A stretch of DNA of 64,000 nucleotides from Labyrinthula sp. Ha (GCA_015227615.1 JAALGZ010000038.1:286728-350727); one strand, 5' to 3'. Shown: positions 1 to 13,937, counted from the stretch's first letter. Made by a program: numbers and translations. Notes: generated by a model from the sequence alone, not told the origin.

Positions 1-114
1 CATGATCTCATAACCTTCCTCCATAATTGGGCAACCAACTCTGTTCACATAAATCACTGGTCTTGATTTGTAGCCTTCTAAGAATAGCAACAAAGCGAGT
101 ATTGTTTTTTTCAT
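1..114 (-). CDS. N-terminus of a secreted or membrane protein, cut by the window edge
   Basis: An ATG at 114 on the minus strand opens a frame that runs off the left end of the window without a stop (38 codons). The first residues are MKKTILALLLFLEG, a lysine-lysine start followed by a leucine-rich hydrophobic stretch, typical of a signal peptide. The sequence after it (SRPVIYVNRVGCPIMEEGYE) is balanced in composition and looks coding. The family is not recognisable from 38 residues. If real, the mature product would enter the secretory pathway. The main doubt is its shortness: an AT-rich genome gives many chance frames. Confidence 0.4.
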   Translation of the reverse strand, partial: MKKTILALLLFLEGYKSRPVIYVNRVGCPIMEEGYEIM

Positions 115-3100
115 CCTATTTTTTTTTCGTTTTAGGTTTAGGTATTGTATTTAAAGTTTCTTTTTACCTTTCAGGGTGTAGATTAAGATATATGCACCTC
201 TAACATGGACATTCAAGTATATTGTTCCTACTTTTCTTAGATTAATAGCGTCATCGTTTAAATATTGTTTCATACGAAGAGTTTGGTAATGTTCCATCGT
301 TATTTACTTTGAGTTTGTCCCTGGCAAGAGTATGTCACCCTTGAAAGTGGAAAAGAACAAGGACTCAGGGACGCCTCGAAAATATCCACAACCACAAGGA
401 TGAAACTCCATTAATATCTCTAATATAACCTATGTTTCCTCCTTACTAGGCAAAATAGAACTCAAGTTCAAGTTATCGCTTAGTAGAGTTCTGTATTACC
501 ATTTATTCTGCTAGGTTTATTCGCTCTGTAAAGTGGTTTGAAATAAAAAACAAATCTGGCACTACTTCTGTGAAATATACCTATTCTTTGCGTAGATTTG
601 ATTCAAAGGAACATATCCGAAGAAATGATGATACTGTTTTATTACCAACTTCATTAACCCCGTGTTATTTCAGAACTAAGACACAAAGTAAGTTTTGAGC
701 TTAACCCTTGTGCGATGGCAAGGATGGGTATGTATATTTTACGAATAGACCTTACCGTTGCAAAAAAAAATTTTCCTGAATAGATGCTTGTTTTACCATA
801 ATTTCTTAAGACCTGAAATAAGCAACTTCACCAGTCTGTAACCAAAACCCATCTCAATTGCAACACATAAGAGGTAATGAACAATAGTCTTGTACCCATA
901 TGATAGTACCAACCAGCGGTTATGTAATATAGCTAATTGCATCAATTAAAGTATTCAATCAATGTTGCCTACCAAGAATCAAATGTATAAAGTTCCGGGA
1001 TTGTGTGGTGCCTTAGGATCTATCAACGGAGGACTTCCTATTCATACAATAACAAGTGGCGTTTAATTAACTTTGCTTGCAAAGAAAGAAGCAATTCATA
1101 CTCAAAAATAGTAAATTAACTGTTGAATACATATACATGTATGTTCCAAAAGCCTAAACAACGGTGTGTCAATAAACCTCAACGAGAATTCTTTCCATAA
1201 TATTCCATACCAAATTTCTAAATCATGATATCTTTAGAATTGAAACCCAAATACCACATCAATTATATTAAAATCTACATATTAAGCAGTTAGTTCAAAT
1301 ATAGGGTAAACGTTGTCCATTAATTAGTGTAGAGTGGTAGGGCTTGGTCATATTAGTGCTTCTTAGTTTCATTCTGGAGAAAAGAACTCGCGAGAAAACA
1401 GGTGCAAACAATACATGTTCATGTCAGAGGAAAGTATCATATTAATTGATTATAATTAACGTGCAGAATTTTTCTACTAATTTTTATATATATAGTTTCT
1501 TCTCTTCTTTCCGTTTTGTTTGGAAGGCAATACAGTCTTGTCGATTGAAGATGTAGAGATATCGTATATTTTCTGTGCTCAAAACTTGAAGAAACTTGAG
1601 TTTGATAGGTATATATTTCTAGTGAAATCATAAAAAATAGTTTGTTTTTTGGAATTTAAGCTATTAAATATATTATTCATTCGAACTTTTCTAAATTCAT
1701 TACGTTGTGAACGAGTTTAATATAAAGGGCTAACGAGTTTGGGAATGCATACAATTGCTAATCCATGGGGCTTAAAAGAAAAACTGTTGCGGTTGGAATT
1801 AAAAATTACTGTGCGCATCATTTTGAACTTTCAAAATAAACTAATCTCTGGATTATTTGAATCTCTACCTGTGTCTATAGTTTTTAATAACATATATATA
1901 TAACTAATAGCTTTTGAGATGTTCAAAAACACAATATTCATCCAGGCGTTGGGGTTAATAGCACGAAGTCTCTTAGTTACAGAACTATATAAGTCAAATA
2001 ATAAATTACAAAATAATAATCCTGTTATATCTAACTTTCTCTGTTGCAACATATGCTGCAGAGAAGAGCAAATTATTGGCACCCTTGGCCATGTGAGTAT
2101 GTCGGCCACTGCTCTTGAGGTTGAAACTATCGAAACTTTTGGAAATTCTATAAAATGTTAACAGGTGATACATCCATTGAAAAGAACTAGTCCAATCGAA
2201 TAGATTCGTGTTAAATTATGTTCTTGTGTGAAAATTGCTCAATAACCTTGTGTATTTAAGTAATTACTTTTTCTGGAAAGGTGACCAAGTGGCCTATTGT
2301 TGCCTTGACATCAAGCCAGCTACTCTACAGCTGTCATTCAAAGTTCTCAGTTAGACTACGGGACCATTTTCTATTACCTAAAATCATAGTTTCATCAGAA
2401 TTATCAGTTAAAATTTCTCACAACGTATTTAGCTTTAATTAAATCTGTGTTTTTGGTTCAGAAAACATAATTTAGATTCCCATGATTAATGAGATGACAT
2501 GTTTGTGTTTGGTGCGTTCATAGAAAAACATATATATATATATGTACAACCTGGACAACATTGCTTAAGCGCTTAAAGGTTATTAGTCCCCTGATTCAGT
2601 TGAGTGAAAATTTTAACCCTAGGTGGTGTTTTTTCGGTAAGAATATAGGTCCTTAAAACATTCCCTTAAAACCAGTTAGGAAACTCAGCATTCTTGGAAC
2701 TAAAATCGTTCTAGAATTCTGGCAAAAATACTTATCTCTTCTAAACCTCGTGTCTTATTATTTTTATTCGACATCAATACAGGATCTTATGACGCAATTA
2801 CTAGAAATCTCAGTTGTTTTCTATTGTCTATTCTCACATAGATTTTGATAAGAATTTACAACAAGGACTCGAAAGCATAGCGATTCTTAATACTAACCAT
2901 ACAATTGAAGTTTTGATGTTTATCAATAAGTACTCGTTTTATTCTGGCTATTAATAGGTATTATTAGTAAATTATCTAACTACGACTCAAAGAACTCGTT
3001 TGAGGAATATTTTGCGATGAAACCAAGCAGTGGTAAAAAACATAAAAATTACCCTTTTGTGTAAACTAATAAAACTAATGGCAAGACAGTTACACAACCA

Positions 3101-5651
3101 AAAAACATAAAATAAATCGAGAAGGGACTCAAAGAATTTGTTTGGTTGTCAAAGTTCTAATCTTAGTTGAAATAATGTGTTGTATTACTTTATTTCATCA
3201 AGTAAGGAATTAAGACTAAACAATAAAATAAACTTAAAACTCATCTCATTTATCGAACAGCTCGTCGGTTCGCAGCAACCTTTGCCTCATTGGGAAATTC
3301 TGAGCACATACTACACATCCGGACAGCGTCAAGGTGCGTGCAGGTAGTCATTTAATAAAACAGAATATAGGGTTATATAAGTTTGCTGAATTTCACAATA
3401 GTCATTACTGAAAACCAATTTTCAAGCGAAAATAGTACGGGAAATATAAAATTCGATCAATAAGAAAACATAATACCATAAGACAGCAATATGTTAGAGG
3501 GAATCGAGCTCTTGATAAGCTAAGAATTCTTTACTCTTGCAGGAGATTCTTATCAATTAAGTCTCCTCCTATCCTATTGTTTGGGCTACCATATTGGAGT
3601 GTGGATATATACACTAGAAAAATCCTGGTGGGAATTAAGTTGTTTGGGGCTTAACTTAAATTTTTATTTGTTTTTCAACAGAAGATCATCTTATTTTCAA
3701 TATGTTTTACCTCACTTAACTTGAAATAAAATATAATCTGCCAGGTATATGGTTAATTCTGCTACAGAGCCTAGTGTTAACCCCGTGAAAAGGGTCAGTC
3801 ACTCTCTAAAAGCAACTTCTATTTCCATTGCTATAAATTTAAGCCCTGTAGTTATTCACTGGTATAGGCCTAGGTTCTTCCACCTAAATCTTGAAATATC
3901 CTAGAGAGTATATCTAATGCAGGCTCCTTAGCCCGGGCTACAGCAAGTGGTTCATATTCAATAAAGGGTATAAACAAACTAGGCTCGACCATAGCTCTAT
4001 ATTAACTGCTTTTCATTTACGGACACAATGAAAATCACATGATATTTACGAAATGAAATTAAATTACAAAAAGATAAGCTGTGGGAATACTTCACATCAT
4101 CAAATTTAATATTTTCATTTAATAGGTAAAATAGAGAAATCTCATAACGTACTTAATCTACTGGAAGATGATCCGCTTGAAGCAAACTGATTAAGTGTAA
4201 GAGCAGAAGTTGCATTGATTATGTGGATTTATTGTTTCGTCTTAGCTCTCAATGTAAAACAATTATCAAAAATAAGCTAAGAACTGTCTGAATGCAGTTC
4301 GCAGTTGAAATATACTATGTAAAGACATCCTATGGGACAAAAGAAACAAAGAATTGTGCTCAGTAATAAGAATCTATACATGTTTCTTAAGCTCTGAACT
4401 CAAGATGAGTTTGTGATGCTGTATGGTATTATAACCCTTGATAGCCACACTATTTTGCCATGCTGATATTTGTCATGATGAACGGAATGAAATGTTCATA
4501 TATGAAAAAAGAAGCTGCACCTTATTTGCTTTTACATTTACGTTATGGTTGCTGAATTATATACTTCGAATAAATAAATCAGATTAGCCAATAAATGCTG
4601 TTAGATCTTAGACTGTAGGCCTAGCTTCTAATCTATCTTTATTCAGTTGCGAGTGACTCTTAGTCCCAAGAATCATTGGTCTTAAACTCTTATAACATCA
4701 AATTACAGCAAAATAGTCACAGAACCAGGTGGTTAAGCCAATGAGCTAAGCTTTGAAGCAGCTGACACAAAGAATACTTTCAAGTAAACTAAGTCCTTTA
4801 TTAGTACATTTCAATCCTGAGATGTAAGGAATAGCAGGGTGAACATTTAATTGCAACTGATCAATTGATGCAAAATATAATCTAGAGAAAAAATGCTAGG
4901 TCTAATGCGAGAATTGGAGATCAATCAATGAAATATGCCACAACAAAACTACAATCTTACATCATTCAGGAGATGAGTACCTTATCTGATTTAAGTTCTT
5001 GAACGTGGTATGTATTGTTGAATCTGATGAGTTTGCGCCTTAGCAAATACCTTTTGAATATAAAATCATGGAAGAACTACTCATAGGCAGGTATATGTTA
5101 AGCGCTTAGAGATTGCCATGAAATTTCATAATAATCCTTAGAACAATAAAACTAAATGTTTCAAGGTTCTCATTGTAAGTACACAAAATAATATTCCTTA
5201 GTTGCTTCTTGGATGCGGATGGCCTAACCTTAGCACCTCCTGCTGAAGTAATACTAAGTATTCAATATTTATGTTATTAGCTTTCTGGTACTTAGTTACA
5301 AAATTAATCCTAGTATTACTGCATCTGTAACATAATTCTAGAGAAACAGAATGTACACAAAAAATACCAACACCAGCAACTGGCAAAAACATGCAGTAGA
5401 CATGATTTTATTTCCACTTAGAATTCAAACTTTGTTTTGATGAATCGATATGGTGAGTTTATGATCTATTCCATAGAGAAGCAGCTACATGGAAAAATAA
5501 CTGCTGACGTTGCTTTGCTAGCACCACAATACAATGCTGCGCTACTTCCATGCGAACTAAAATGAAACTACAGTGAGAAAATATAGATATAACAAGAGTT
5601 TTACGTGATTTTGGTGATTTTTACCGCAACTATATTATGAACATGCAATAT
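115..5651. other. Gene-poor stretch
   Basis: I see no convincing gene here. The two overlapping opposite-strand frames near 1831-2161 (80-92 codons) have no recognisable motif and are of a length expected by chance at this base composition. A TA-dinucleotide run lies near 2528-2545. One GC-rich patch at 3250-3351 is listed separately. Because introns in this genome are about 28 nt and exons can be under 100 nt, an intron-rich gene could be hidden here without leaving a long frame. Confidence 0.5.
3250..3351 (-). CDS. Small Cys/His-rich ORF in a GC-rich island, possible single exon
   Basis: A 33-codon ATG-to-TAA frame on the minus strand encodes a peptide beginning MTTCTHLDAVRMCSMCSEF and ending in an Arg-rich tail. 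Its base composition is clearly richer in G and C than the surrounding few kilobases. The C-x-H-L ... C-x2-C spacing recalls the opening of a UBP-type zinc finger, but nothing downstream completes one. It may be a lone exon of a gene split by tiny introns, a relic, or chance. No neighbours help. Confidence 0.2.
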   Translation of the reverse strand: MTTCTHLDAVRMCSMCSEFPNEAKVAANRRAVR

Positions 5652-6494
5652 TTAGTTAGCCGCAAATGGGTTGTCCTCAATATTGCTTTTTCCAGGTTTT
5701 ATCTCTACGGTAGTTGAACTCTTTTCCTCTACTACTACATCTTGATTTATACTCTTAGAGCCTTCCTCTCGTGTTTCTGAGTCCAAAAAGGGATCATCAT
5801 TCACTTCATAACTGTGTAAAGGAAGACCTGCTCCATCCGTGTCATCAATCCCAAAAGGTGATTTTTCGTAACTTAAACCTCCGGTAGCTCCTCTCTCTAC
5901 ATCCATTGTCTTAGAATCATTTCCATAATACTCGTTTGCCTCTCCTGAAAAGTTTTCTTGTTCCACAATTTGTTTAGCAGGTAAATCAGGCTTCAAACTA
6001 AATGTTCCAATTGTCGGATGAACACAGTAGGAAAACAACATGAAACACGCAGCGCATGATACCAAAATTCCCGCTATTATGTTTAAAACATATCGGTCCA
6101 AGTCTTTGTCTATTGAAGAAAAACACAGGCTTCCAATGAAGAGTACCGAGTAGGATCTTCCCCGATGTGTGTACAAAAAACCAAAGTTTTTCGTTATAAA
6201 TTCTACATATGAGGTCGTTGACTCTGTAACTGGCATTTGTGTGATTAAAAGAACAGTTGAAAATGTTAGGCAGGTAAAAGCTACTACGCCCACGTTGAAC
6301 GTATCTGTGATCCCTTCGCCAGCGCTAAATATGGCAATGAAAGTTGATATGCTGATTAAAATAACAATGATGCATGAGGTAATGGTAGAAATTCGAAGAA
6401 GATTTAGTAAGCTTTCCGGTCGGGCATCCTTGACACGTGTTCGGGTCTGTTTAAGGAAGCTTGGATTTCGTCCTTCATTCTGGTTAGAATTCAT
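5652..6494 (-). CDS. Tetraspan COPI-associated / TVP15-like Golgi membrane protein with C-terminal NPF
   Basis: A single-exon protein of 280 residues. Hydrophobic segments lie at about 34-56, 66-86, 113-127 and 133-157, giving four likely membrane spans. Between spans two and three is NFGFLYTHRGRSYSVLFIGS, which matches my recollection of the COPI-associated (TVP15/TVP18-type) family signature: Phe-Gly-Phe-Leu, Gly-Arg and a short glycine-bearing helix. Members of that family are small Golgi or vesicle membrane proteins. The roughly 120-residue acidic cytosolic tail carries SPF, DDPF and a near-terminal DNPF; NPF binds EH-domain endocytic adaptors in other eukaryotes. The ATG at 6494 is the first in frame. 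Family assignment is from pattern memory, not a search. Confidence 0.6.
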   Translation of the reverse strand: MNSNQNEGRNPSFLKQTRTRVKDARPESLLNLLRISTITSCIIVILISISTFIAIFSAGEGITDTFNVGVVAFTCLTFSTVLLITQMPVTESTTSYVEFITKNFGFLYTHRGRSYSVLFIGSLCFSSIDKDLDRYVLNIIAGILVSCAACFMLFSYCVHPTIGTFSLKPDLPAKQIVEQENFSGEANEYYGNDSKTMDVERGATGGLSYEKSPFGIDDTDGAGLPLHSYEVNDDPFLDSETREEGSKSINQDVVVEEKSSTTVEIKPGKSNIEDNPFAAN

Positions 6495-9400
6495 CCAGTT
6501 GAAAATTGTGCTCTGTGGTAATTCAATATTGAGTTTGTGCAGTCTGGTATTATTCGTTGAACTCTGTTAAAATAAAATGCATCAGTGAAGGGACTATATG
6601 ATATGTAAACTAAAACACACAGTGTTAGAATATTGTAAAATACTAGGAAAATGTTTATCTTCTTCATATCTTATGCTTTATATCATCTGATATTTTATGT
6701 TTCATATTTATTTTTTGGACAGAGAGCAAGTGTCTTGATCGGAAGTAAACTATGTTGAGAGATCAAGGGAATGGATCTAGACAAGACCGAAAGGACTTAA
6801 ACAAATATAATCTGATGGCTAAGAATAAAATTTATTTAAAATTTCGGCGCTCAGCTTTACTCTAGTTGGTAAATAATAGACAACCTTTGGTATAGTAGAT
6901 GAATAACTACCACCTAAGGTCTATTTTTCCTTGATAATTGTTGTAGTTAATATTTTTATCGTAATTTTATATATTTTGGCACTTATTAAAAAAAAATACA
7001 TAATTCACAATTACTAGAAGGCAATAATGATTAATGATGCTGCAAGAATTCATCGCTAACTTCTTATTATGAACTTTTATTGAAAATACTTCCATAAAAC
7101 TCGTACAATCTTATAATCCTTTTGCTCATTGTGACAATACATCTTCTATAATGGTTTTCTATGAAAAAATTAAAATTTGGTAAAATTTATTTGAGAATTT
7201 ATTAACGAATAAGTTAGTTTTTACCACTTTAAACTGTTTAACCGCTATTTTAAACTCATTAAAATAGTCAAAAAAAGTTAGTCTTGTTAAAAAATAAAAT
7301 TGTTAAATCAGAACAAACATTAAGATCCCGTTAAAAAAGGAAAAATGTCTGGTGCGATGATCAAGAATATTACCGGCAGCGTGTGAATTCAATCAGCTGG
7401 AAAAGTTCCTAGAAACAGATGGAGTTTGCTTTGACTGCAACTGAGCTTTTCCTACAAAAATTAAAACTAGAATCAACAACTTTTTTAATTTTAAACTAAC
7501 GAGGTTTCTTCTACCGCCTGGCAAAAATAAAGAGTACTGTGTTTGAAAATTTAGTACCTTTCTTCTATAATACTTAGATTTAAAGTCGATATTCTCTCCA
7601 ACCAAATCTATACGAAATCATGTCCAGGATGCACCAACTTCAGGAACTTATTCTTTTTAGTCTATAAATTTTGGTAGAATTTTATCCCCAGTCTTCCTCT
7701 AGTTAATATATGTAAATTATTCTTTGAATCAAGGTAATGGTATTTTACTCTTTCAAAAGTTTTTGCATTGTCTGAAGCAGCTTGCAAAATCTCTGAAGTT
7801 TGCAGTGATCTGTATCAGTACACCCAAAAATTACATCTTATCTCAGTCATGGCATGTTTTATTAGGTACGAGCGGTGTTAAAGATGTTTTTTATATAAGC
7901 AGCTCTTTCTATCTCCTTATCGAGGCTATCAGCTAGCATACGATGTAGATATTTCTGGATACATGTGCCATCAAAATTGGTTTTGCTCAAGGAATTGGCA
8001 TTATTTAGCTGCTTTTTATTACAACTTCATTAGAAACCTTAATAAAGCTGGAAAACATTTACTTTCTTTATCAAAATGATGCCAGGTAACCTTTTGAGTA
8101 AAATGCCTAGATATGTAACTCTTAAGAACAGGGACCTCAGTTTTTAATTAAGTATTTCCCCAAAACACGCATAATACTGGCTTCTTATGGAGCTATACAT
8201 ATATAATTGAAAATATAAATGTCACATCTGCGCTAGTTTAAATGCGTCTGGAGTCATTTTTAAGAATTAAATGATCAAAAACTTAGATTACTGAAAGGTT
8301 ATTAAAAAATACAAGAGTTGAAACAATATTCTGCCTCAGAATATCTGATAGGGGGCAATACGGTAGTTTAGAAAATTTTCTTAACATTGGACAATATATG
8401 GCACCCATGTCACTACCAGCAAATCAAATTTTCATATATTCTGTATTAATTTCATCACCAAAATTTTGCCCTTATTTATCTTACGCTTACATTGAAAGCC
8501 GTTTGGGGTTTTTGGATAGCTTCTGCGGGTAGCCCAGAATACATGGCTAATCTACACGTCTCATATACATGGTCGTCACAGTTGTATTTCTTAATGGGAA
8601 CTAGAGAAAGAAATATATTTCAGTTTTGGGTCATAAAACCAATAATAAAGTTACAGGCGAAAACTATAACGCTTAGTTTAGCTTTTTTTTTCATAACACC
8701 TTATAAACATGAAATTCTGAAATTTAATATAATTTTTTATCAAATCTTAGCTTAATTACCTCAAGCACCGAAAAGACATTTAATAGCTAATGGACATTAG
8801 AGCAAGATTTCAGGAGCCTTGATGGGTTTTGCTAAGTAGAAATATATGTTTATAAAAAAACTGAGATTAAAATAATTTCATCAAGAAAAAAGGCTGACCA
8901 AAAAAATAAATAAGAAAGCAGCCTAAGTGTTCAGAATTTATGTATGTAGCGAGAGCGATATGCGATTTTTAAAGGCAAGCCCCGAGTTTTATTATAGATA
9001 TTGGTACAAGGACTAAAAAAATGTATGTAAATAACGATATACCATGAGAATAATAAATTGTAAAGGATACTGATAGAGTTGACATAAAAAATCTTACAAA
9101 AAGTAAAAGAATGCAAAGCAATTTAGTATTCCTATTTATTCAAAGGATATTTACTTTTCCCTTAGTTTAGAATATCGCGTGATTTTGAGAAAAGCAAGTT
9201 TCCTTAGCTATATTTTAATTTGTTGTTTTCATAAGCTTGATGAATTTTAAAATTTAATTTACCCCTATTCAATTCTATAAAAAGTAATATTGTATCATAT
9301 TAGATCTAAAGAACTGGAAACAACTTTCCAGTATTATCCTCCAATCCCTTTAAATACGAGTTTGAGATAAAAAAAACTAATTTCTCCAGTGCGATAATGT

Positions 9401-12400
9401 ATTAACAGTAGCATGTTGCAATATTTTCATCAATTGTCAACAATTTAGATAGAATGAAATAAGGCATAAATTAGATGATATGAGCAAAAAATAAACAGTT
9501 TTCGAATATTGTATTTTGATTAGATCGGTTGTTTTACAATTTGAGAGTTAAATTGATAATTTTTTCTTAAAATAGTTTGAAACAAGGCGTTATATGGACA
9601 AAAAGCTTTCTTGTCTTGAATAACGTATTCAAGAAATGTTATTGGTGGTTTATATACTCGTAATAAACGGTAAGAATTTTGCAGTAATAATTTTACTGGT
9701 AACTGCCGTTTCACTGATAAGGAACCTTAAAAGTGGTAAGTACGGGAAATGTAGATGAAGCAGCATGCTGTCGTTACCAAAACCAGCGTCCCATTATGAG
9801 ATAGCCATATCGTTGATCTGCATATGCGCAGACACCATTTAAACTTATAAATTCGAGAACAAGGCAATCTTTAAACTTTCTGACCAGGAAATACCTCAAT
9901 TCTGACTTCTATCTTAGAACCCAAACTTAAAGAAGCTGGGCTGACTTTACTTGCTGAAACATCTGGAAAAACATTTGTGCATTTGGGGAAGTAAACGAGC
10001 GGTATACAAGCTCAATTGTTAGTTCATGTCTGTATCTGTATCATCACAAGCATGAAATTATGTATGTAGCATTTATTGCTAACCCTAAGCAGTTACTTAG
10101 GATATATTTCATTGATTAAGAGTCTAGCACTTCAGAAGAGGCAAAGTTTCAAGGCAGAAGCCGAGTTATACTCGACATAGTCAGATGGATTTATAGTCTT
10201 TGAAGTAATTTTATACTATGAAACGCTTTATGCTATTTACCTTGCATTTCGCTGTGCTCTTCATATTTTCCTTTTTCCAAGTATTACTGTGTTAGATAGT
10301 TTACGATTTGATTTCCGAAGACATCGCCTACAAACTATAATACACGCCTGATGCTACCGTAATACATGATAAATATGCAAGCCAAAATAATTAGAATAAA
10401 TTTCCCTGCTTTTGTACCTTCTTTGTACAGAAATGGCTAGAAAACAATTTCTAGTGTGATATGAAAAAGACAAAGCTGCGTGCTAAGTCTTGCTTCAAGA
10501 CTATTATTTTCTACAATATAATAGCTTTTTGCAGTAGGTTATTATGATTTGTAAAGCCAAAGAGTTATTAAATTATCCATATTAAGTCAACTTAAAGATA
10601 TTAAGAACAAGTTATTATTGTCATTGAAATTCATGATACATATATTTGTGAATTCTACTATTAAAGGAAGACTTTGCTGGCATAGATTCTTGCATGGAGA
10701 AGCTTAAGACAAGTTCTTAACTCTTGGACAGCCGGAGTCCCTTGCAAGTTTTATGCTCTAATCATACACCAGCATTTAATTTTCTTGCTTTACTTTCTTA
10801 TCATAAGCTAAATACTCTGTCAAAAAAGCAAAAATTCTCTTCAATTGAAAGGCTAATCAAAGATTAAAATTTAAATAATTTGGTGAAGTTGCAGCAATGA
10901 ACCACGTAACACACCAAGAACCTCACCTGAACGTTGGGAAAGCGTGTAGGAAAGCCTCATACACTTTCAAAAATTTTGCTCATATAGTCGAGCAGCTTTC
11001 AATTGGAAATATGTCTGCTTTATGTATTTTGTATCGATATGAGGAGGTTATGTTTATTGAATATTCATGTACACGTAGTTTGGGAAATGCGCTTAGTTAG
11101 AATAGGGAGATTTGACTGGATGGCATATTATGGTAAAAACAGACATAGTTACCAACCAACAGAAAGACGAAAATAAAGACAGACATCAAGTGAAAACAAG
11201 AACTTATCTGATCAAAGCTATAGTAAAAGACAAATAGAATAAGACGTACCTTAATCATTAATAGTGCACTGCCTTGTTGGTTCGAAGGACATCTCGATTC
11301 GATCAAATACACAACATATACCAATATTTTGAGTCTTTTTGGTATATAGTGTGTGTTTTACATTCATATTGATTAAATTATTTAAAATTATATTATTGTT
11401 CTTTTAACTTTTGATTTAATATTTTGGTCAAATTATTTCATTTAAGTGAAGAAAATTAAATCAATACCTAATTCGGTAACTTAATAAATTTAAGTATTGT
11501 TTACACATATTATGTTAAATATCACAAGATGCTTAAAAACAATATTTGAATGCAAGAGCATTGATTGTAAGCTTTTCTCCAGAAGGATAATTCTTCCTTA
11601 AAGGGTTCCAATTTTATTGTAGAAAAAGCATAATATAATTGGAACGAAATCAAAAGAGAAATTTGGAAAAGATTGTCGGTAGATAACCTCATATTTTGTG
11701 GAAAGTTGAGTTGATTTTATATACATAACAGGTTTTAAAAATACAAATTTTCTCTTCAAAATGTTTTCAAAGAAAATAACTATGATAAATAACTGGAATT
11801 GAAAGTTATAAATATTAAAGAAAATATTTGTAAACATGGTCTAGATATACTGAAGTCCAAGTTTTCTGATATGTAACCAGGCAGGATAGAGTTACGCCAA
11901 GTTAAAATCTCTCCTGATAATTTATCTGAGCTCTATTCAAAATTGGTTAACTCACTTTCAAGAGTAGAATAAATTATACTTTTCAGGAGATTCGTTGTAT
12001 CTAGGGTTTATTAAGCTAGCATTGTGTTTGTTTTCCTAAGTAATGGCAACGCTATGATGTAGTTTGTGTTTTGATAAGTTTTGCTGAAACCTTGCGGAAA
12101 CAAAATGACATTTTATTATCGAGCATTAAGCACCAGCGTAAAATAAACATGCTTGAAATTTGGGAAAGGGGTTAGACACCTATCCATGTCGTTAATTTAG
12201 TTCAATTCAACCTCTAGCATTCAATGAATGTCTTTATCCGAGTTAGATACTTATCCAGTTGACATAAACCCTTCCTTTTTATTGCTCTCACAAAGAACTA
12301 CTATATAGTCTCTTTAAGAAATTTATATTTAGCATTCTGCAAACAAATTTCCCGCCGATGTATTACGTATGTTTTCTGTCTCTCTCTAAGTGGATCTGTT

Positions 12401-13361
12401 TCATTGACAAGAAAAAGCAGTTCCACCTGAGATATGAAATAAAAACCTGTTCCATAAAAAATATGTTGTATTCAGTAGTTCAAAGTAGTGTAATTTTATT
12501 AGAAACGAGTTCATATCTACTGATTCTATGCGCACTGGAGTTGACAATTGTTGTATCCAAGAATGTTCACAGCAGGTTGAAACTTCTGATTGGAGCAATG
12601 AAAGATTCCTGCGAAGCAATTACGTTTAATGGATAAATGACACTGCGTTTATTATAATTTCAGTGGTTTCTAATCTTTGATCCAATTTTCCGCTTAATAA
12701 AGAAAAATTATTATACACGTTGAAATATTTGGTTGTAACAAAGACTAGGATTTTAGCCTGAAGAGAACTGTTACCATCTAAGGAAATATTTATTTCTTTT
12801 TTGGTTGTTCTGTATTATAAAGCTCTGAGTGAAAGGGGAAAAGTTGTACTTAAATCTAATACTGCCTCAAGTTTTCCAACATGTTAAACTTTTGAGCTTT
12901 CTCTAGGACTTTGACGCTCTACGATGCAAAATGTGCTGTTGAATTTTTTTTCTCTCTTGAACATCCTAGTTTGCCATATTAGGAAAAAATGTTTAATAAA
13001 GGTGACGGTACTGGCCAAAGCTAAGCAAAGCATCAAGATTATTCATTACTCCTTGTTGGAATTCTGGAGTTTTGAGATGGGGTTTTTCGACGTGTTTTGG
13101 ATCCTGAGTTTGGGTAATGTGTTCTCTTCATAGAATCAACCAAGTTGACTGCTTAATTTTTTTCCCAGAGAAAGCTACTAGTACAGCGAGTTAAAACTCC
13201 AACAAAAAAAAGTTTTAGTTTGTTCACATAGCTAATGGGTTTTTGGTGTTATTCTAACGAGAAGTAACTATGGAATATATATGTTTATCCTTATTGCTTC
13301 CATCTAGCACTGTGATATTCTTACTATATATAGGACTTACAGAAACCAAAAGATAAACCAG
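6495..13361. other. Gene-poor stretch
   Basis: No supported gene in almost 7 kb. The frames present (for example 8492-8755 plus, 11097-11324 minus, 12358-12636 plus) are 60-92 codons long, lack motifs, often begin only at non-ATG codons, and overlap rival frames on the other strand. No tRNA or rRNA pattern was seen on reading, and no LTR or inverted-repeat element was recognised. Confidence 0.5.
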
Positions 13362-13937
13362 TTAAACAGATTCTTCGGTGTCTTTATCTTCCGATTCTGT
13401 ATTTTTTATCTCTGTATTAACTGTTTCTTGCTTTAATACTTCTGTGGCTTCTGGGTTTTGTGGTTGATATCTATCCATAAAGACCCCAAAAGCTCCATGA
13501 ATAACAGCAATTGCCAAAAGCCACCTCATTCTGGTCAAATTACTTGATGTTTCCTTTTCTTCAAGAAAGCCAAAATTACCCTGTTCCTTCATTACATCAA
13601 ATGCATCTTGCATTTGGGTTAATCGAATTGACAATACACCTACTCTTATAAAGTTTAGGTGGATTAAACCTAACTGGAAGTATCGCAAGCAGCAAGACAT
13701 AACCAAGAATGTACTGGTCATAGCCAAAAATAGCACACTGAAAGCTTTTTCATCTTTTATTACCTGCGCAGCCAGAGTTTGAGCTATGTTGTTTCCATCT
13801 TGGAAATTATCTATCTCATCCTCTATATCGTTCGAAGAGAGAACTATCCGGATATTAAAAGATATGGCTGCAACTCCGAGAATACAGTTTATAAGATTTG
13901 ATAAATTTGTTTGTGGTTTGTATTCACTTGAAGACAT
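13362..13937 (-). CDS. Unknown three-span membrane protein
   Basis: A complete ATG-started frame of 191 residues, much longer than chance frames nearby. Hydrophobic segments lie at about 14-33, 65-97 (long enough for one or two spans) and 137-153. A short acidic loop separates the first two, and the C-terminal 35 residues are acidic (ending SEDKDTEESV), consistent with a cytosolic tail. I do not recognise the family. It is isolated, with gene-poor DNA on both sides. Length, composition and ordered hydrophobicity argue that it is real. Confidence 0.55.
   Translation of the reverse strand: MSSSEYKPQTNLSNLINCILGVAAISFNIRIVLSSNDIEDEIDNFQDGNNIAQTLAAQVIKDEKAFSVLFLAMTSTFLVMSCCLRYFQLGLIHLNFIRVGVLSIRLTQMQDAFDVMKEQGNFGFLEEKETSSNLTRMRWLLAIAVIHGAFGVFMDRYQPQNPEATEVLKQETVNTEIKNTESEDKDTEESV

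Noticed and set aside
1831-2161. Opposite-strand frames of 92 and 80 codons as genes
   Set aside because: Overlapping rivals with no motifs; length expected by chance in AT-rich DNA.
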